The notes beneath the pieces were generated by a model. That model was not told where the DNA came from. It ran no database searches and was given only the letters and a program-made list of their open reading frames with translations. Shown piece after piece: positions 27,750 through 27,767 of a DNA stretch of 27,767 bases. This stretch comes from Dehalococcoidales bacterium (lineage in GTDB: Bacteria; Chloroflexota; Dehalococcoidia; Dehalococcoidales; UBA2162): positions 1 through 27,767 of the forward strand of contig JAUSGV010000063.1 of assembly GCA_030648675.1 (NCBI GenBank), read 5' to 3'. Every line of letters begins with the position of its first letter. The first letter of the stretch is position 1. The translations under genes and the position numbers were made by a program.

Positions 27750-27767
27750 CGTCTTTTCTATCTTCCG

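Overview
The window looks like the chromosome of an anaerobic Chloroflexota bacterium, most likely class Dehalococcoidia. This is inferred from gene content and not from any search. The pointers are an archaeal-type phosphoglycerate mutase, a bifunctional archaeal-type fructose-1,6-bisphosphate aldolase/phosphatase, a 45-residue DUF5679-like zinc ribbon, DUF2680-like and DUF5666-like exported proteins, frequent TTG starts and many short palindromic intergenic repeats. There is no rRNA, CRISPR array, transposase or phage gene. One tRNA gene, tRNA-Pro(CGG), is present.

Left part (1-5684, minus strand): a cut-off putative lipoprotein, two small unknown exported proteins and a frameshifted remnant come first. 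Then an apparent operon runs apgM > lysC > TPR protein, with apgM and lysC directly abutting. Centre-left (5880-10308): tRNA-Pro, cobO, the FBP aldolase/phosphatase with a strong terminator, a 160-bp MITE-like element, a GYD-domain gene with rdgB, a decayed Cys-rich ORF, the zinc ribbon, and a PEBP-family gene on the minus strand.

Centre (10606-18007, plus strand) is the most interesting block. It holds an exported DUF2680-like protein, an OmpR/PhoB-type response regulator, a BaeS/PhoR-like sensor kinase, a HlyD/MacA-like adaptor with 33-residue repeats, a MacB-like ATPase and permease, and a Gly-rich DUF5666-like protein. The DUF2680 gene, the regulator gene and the adaptor gene are each preceded by TTAACA-type half-sites repeated at exactly 11 bp. 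This suggests one autoregulated envelope-stress or export regulon. A convergent gene sharing its CTAG stop with the last gene encodes a membrane-anchored protein with six Trp residues exactly 15 residues apart.

Right part (18767-27767): thiL-tsaE-tsaB (overlapping), an ABC-2 exporter pair, an apparent fusion of a truncated hotdog thioesterase with a HAD phosphatase, ndk convergent with rsfS, a TIM-barrel endonuclease IV-like protein, and ftsH with a strong terminator. Core enzymes look intact. The unusual features are the operator series, the 15-residue repeat protein, the thioesterase-HAD fusion, two homopolymer-associated frameshifts and several dispersed palindromic repeat families.
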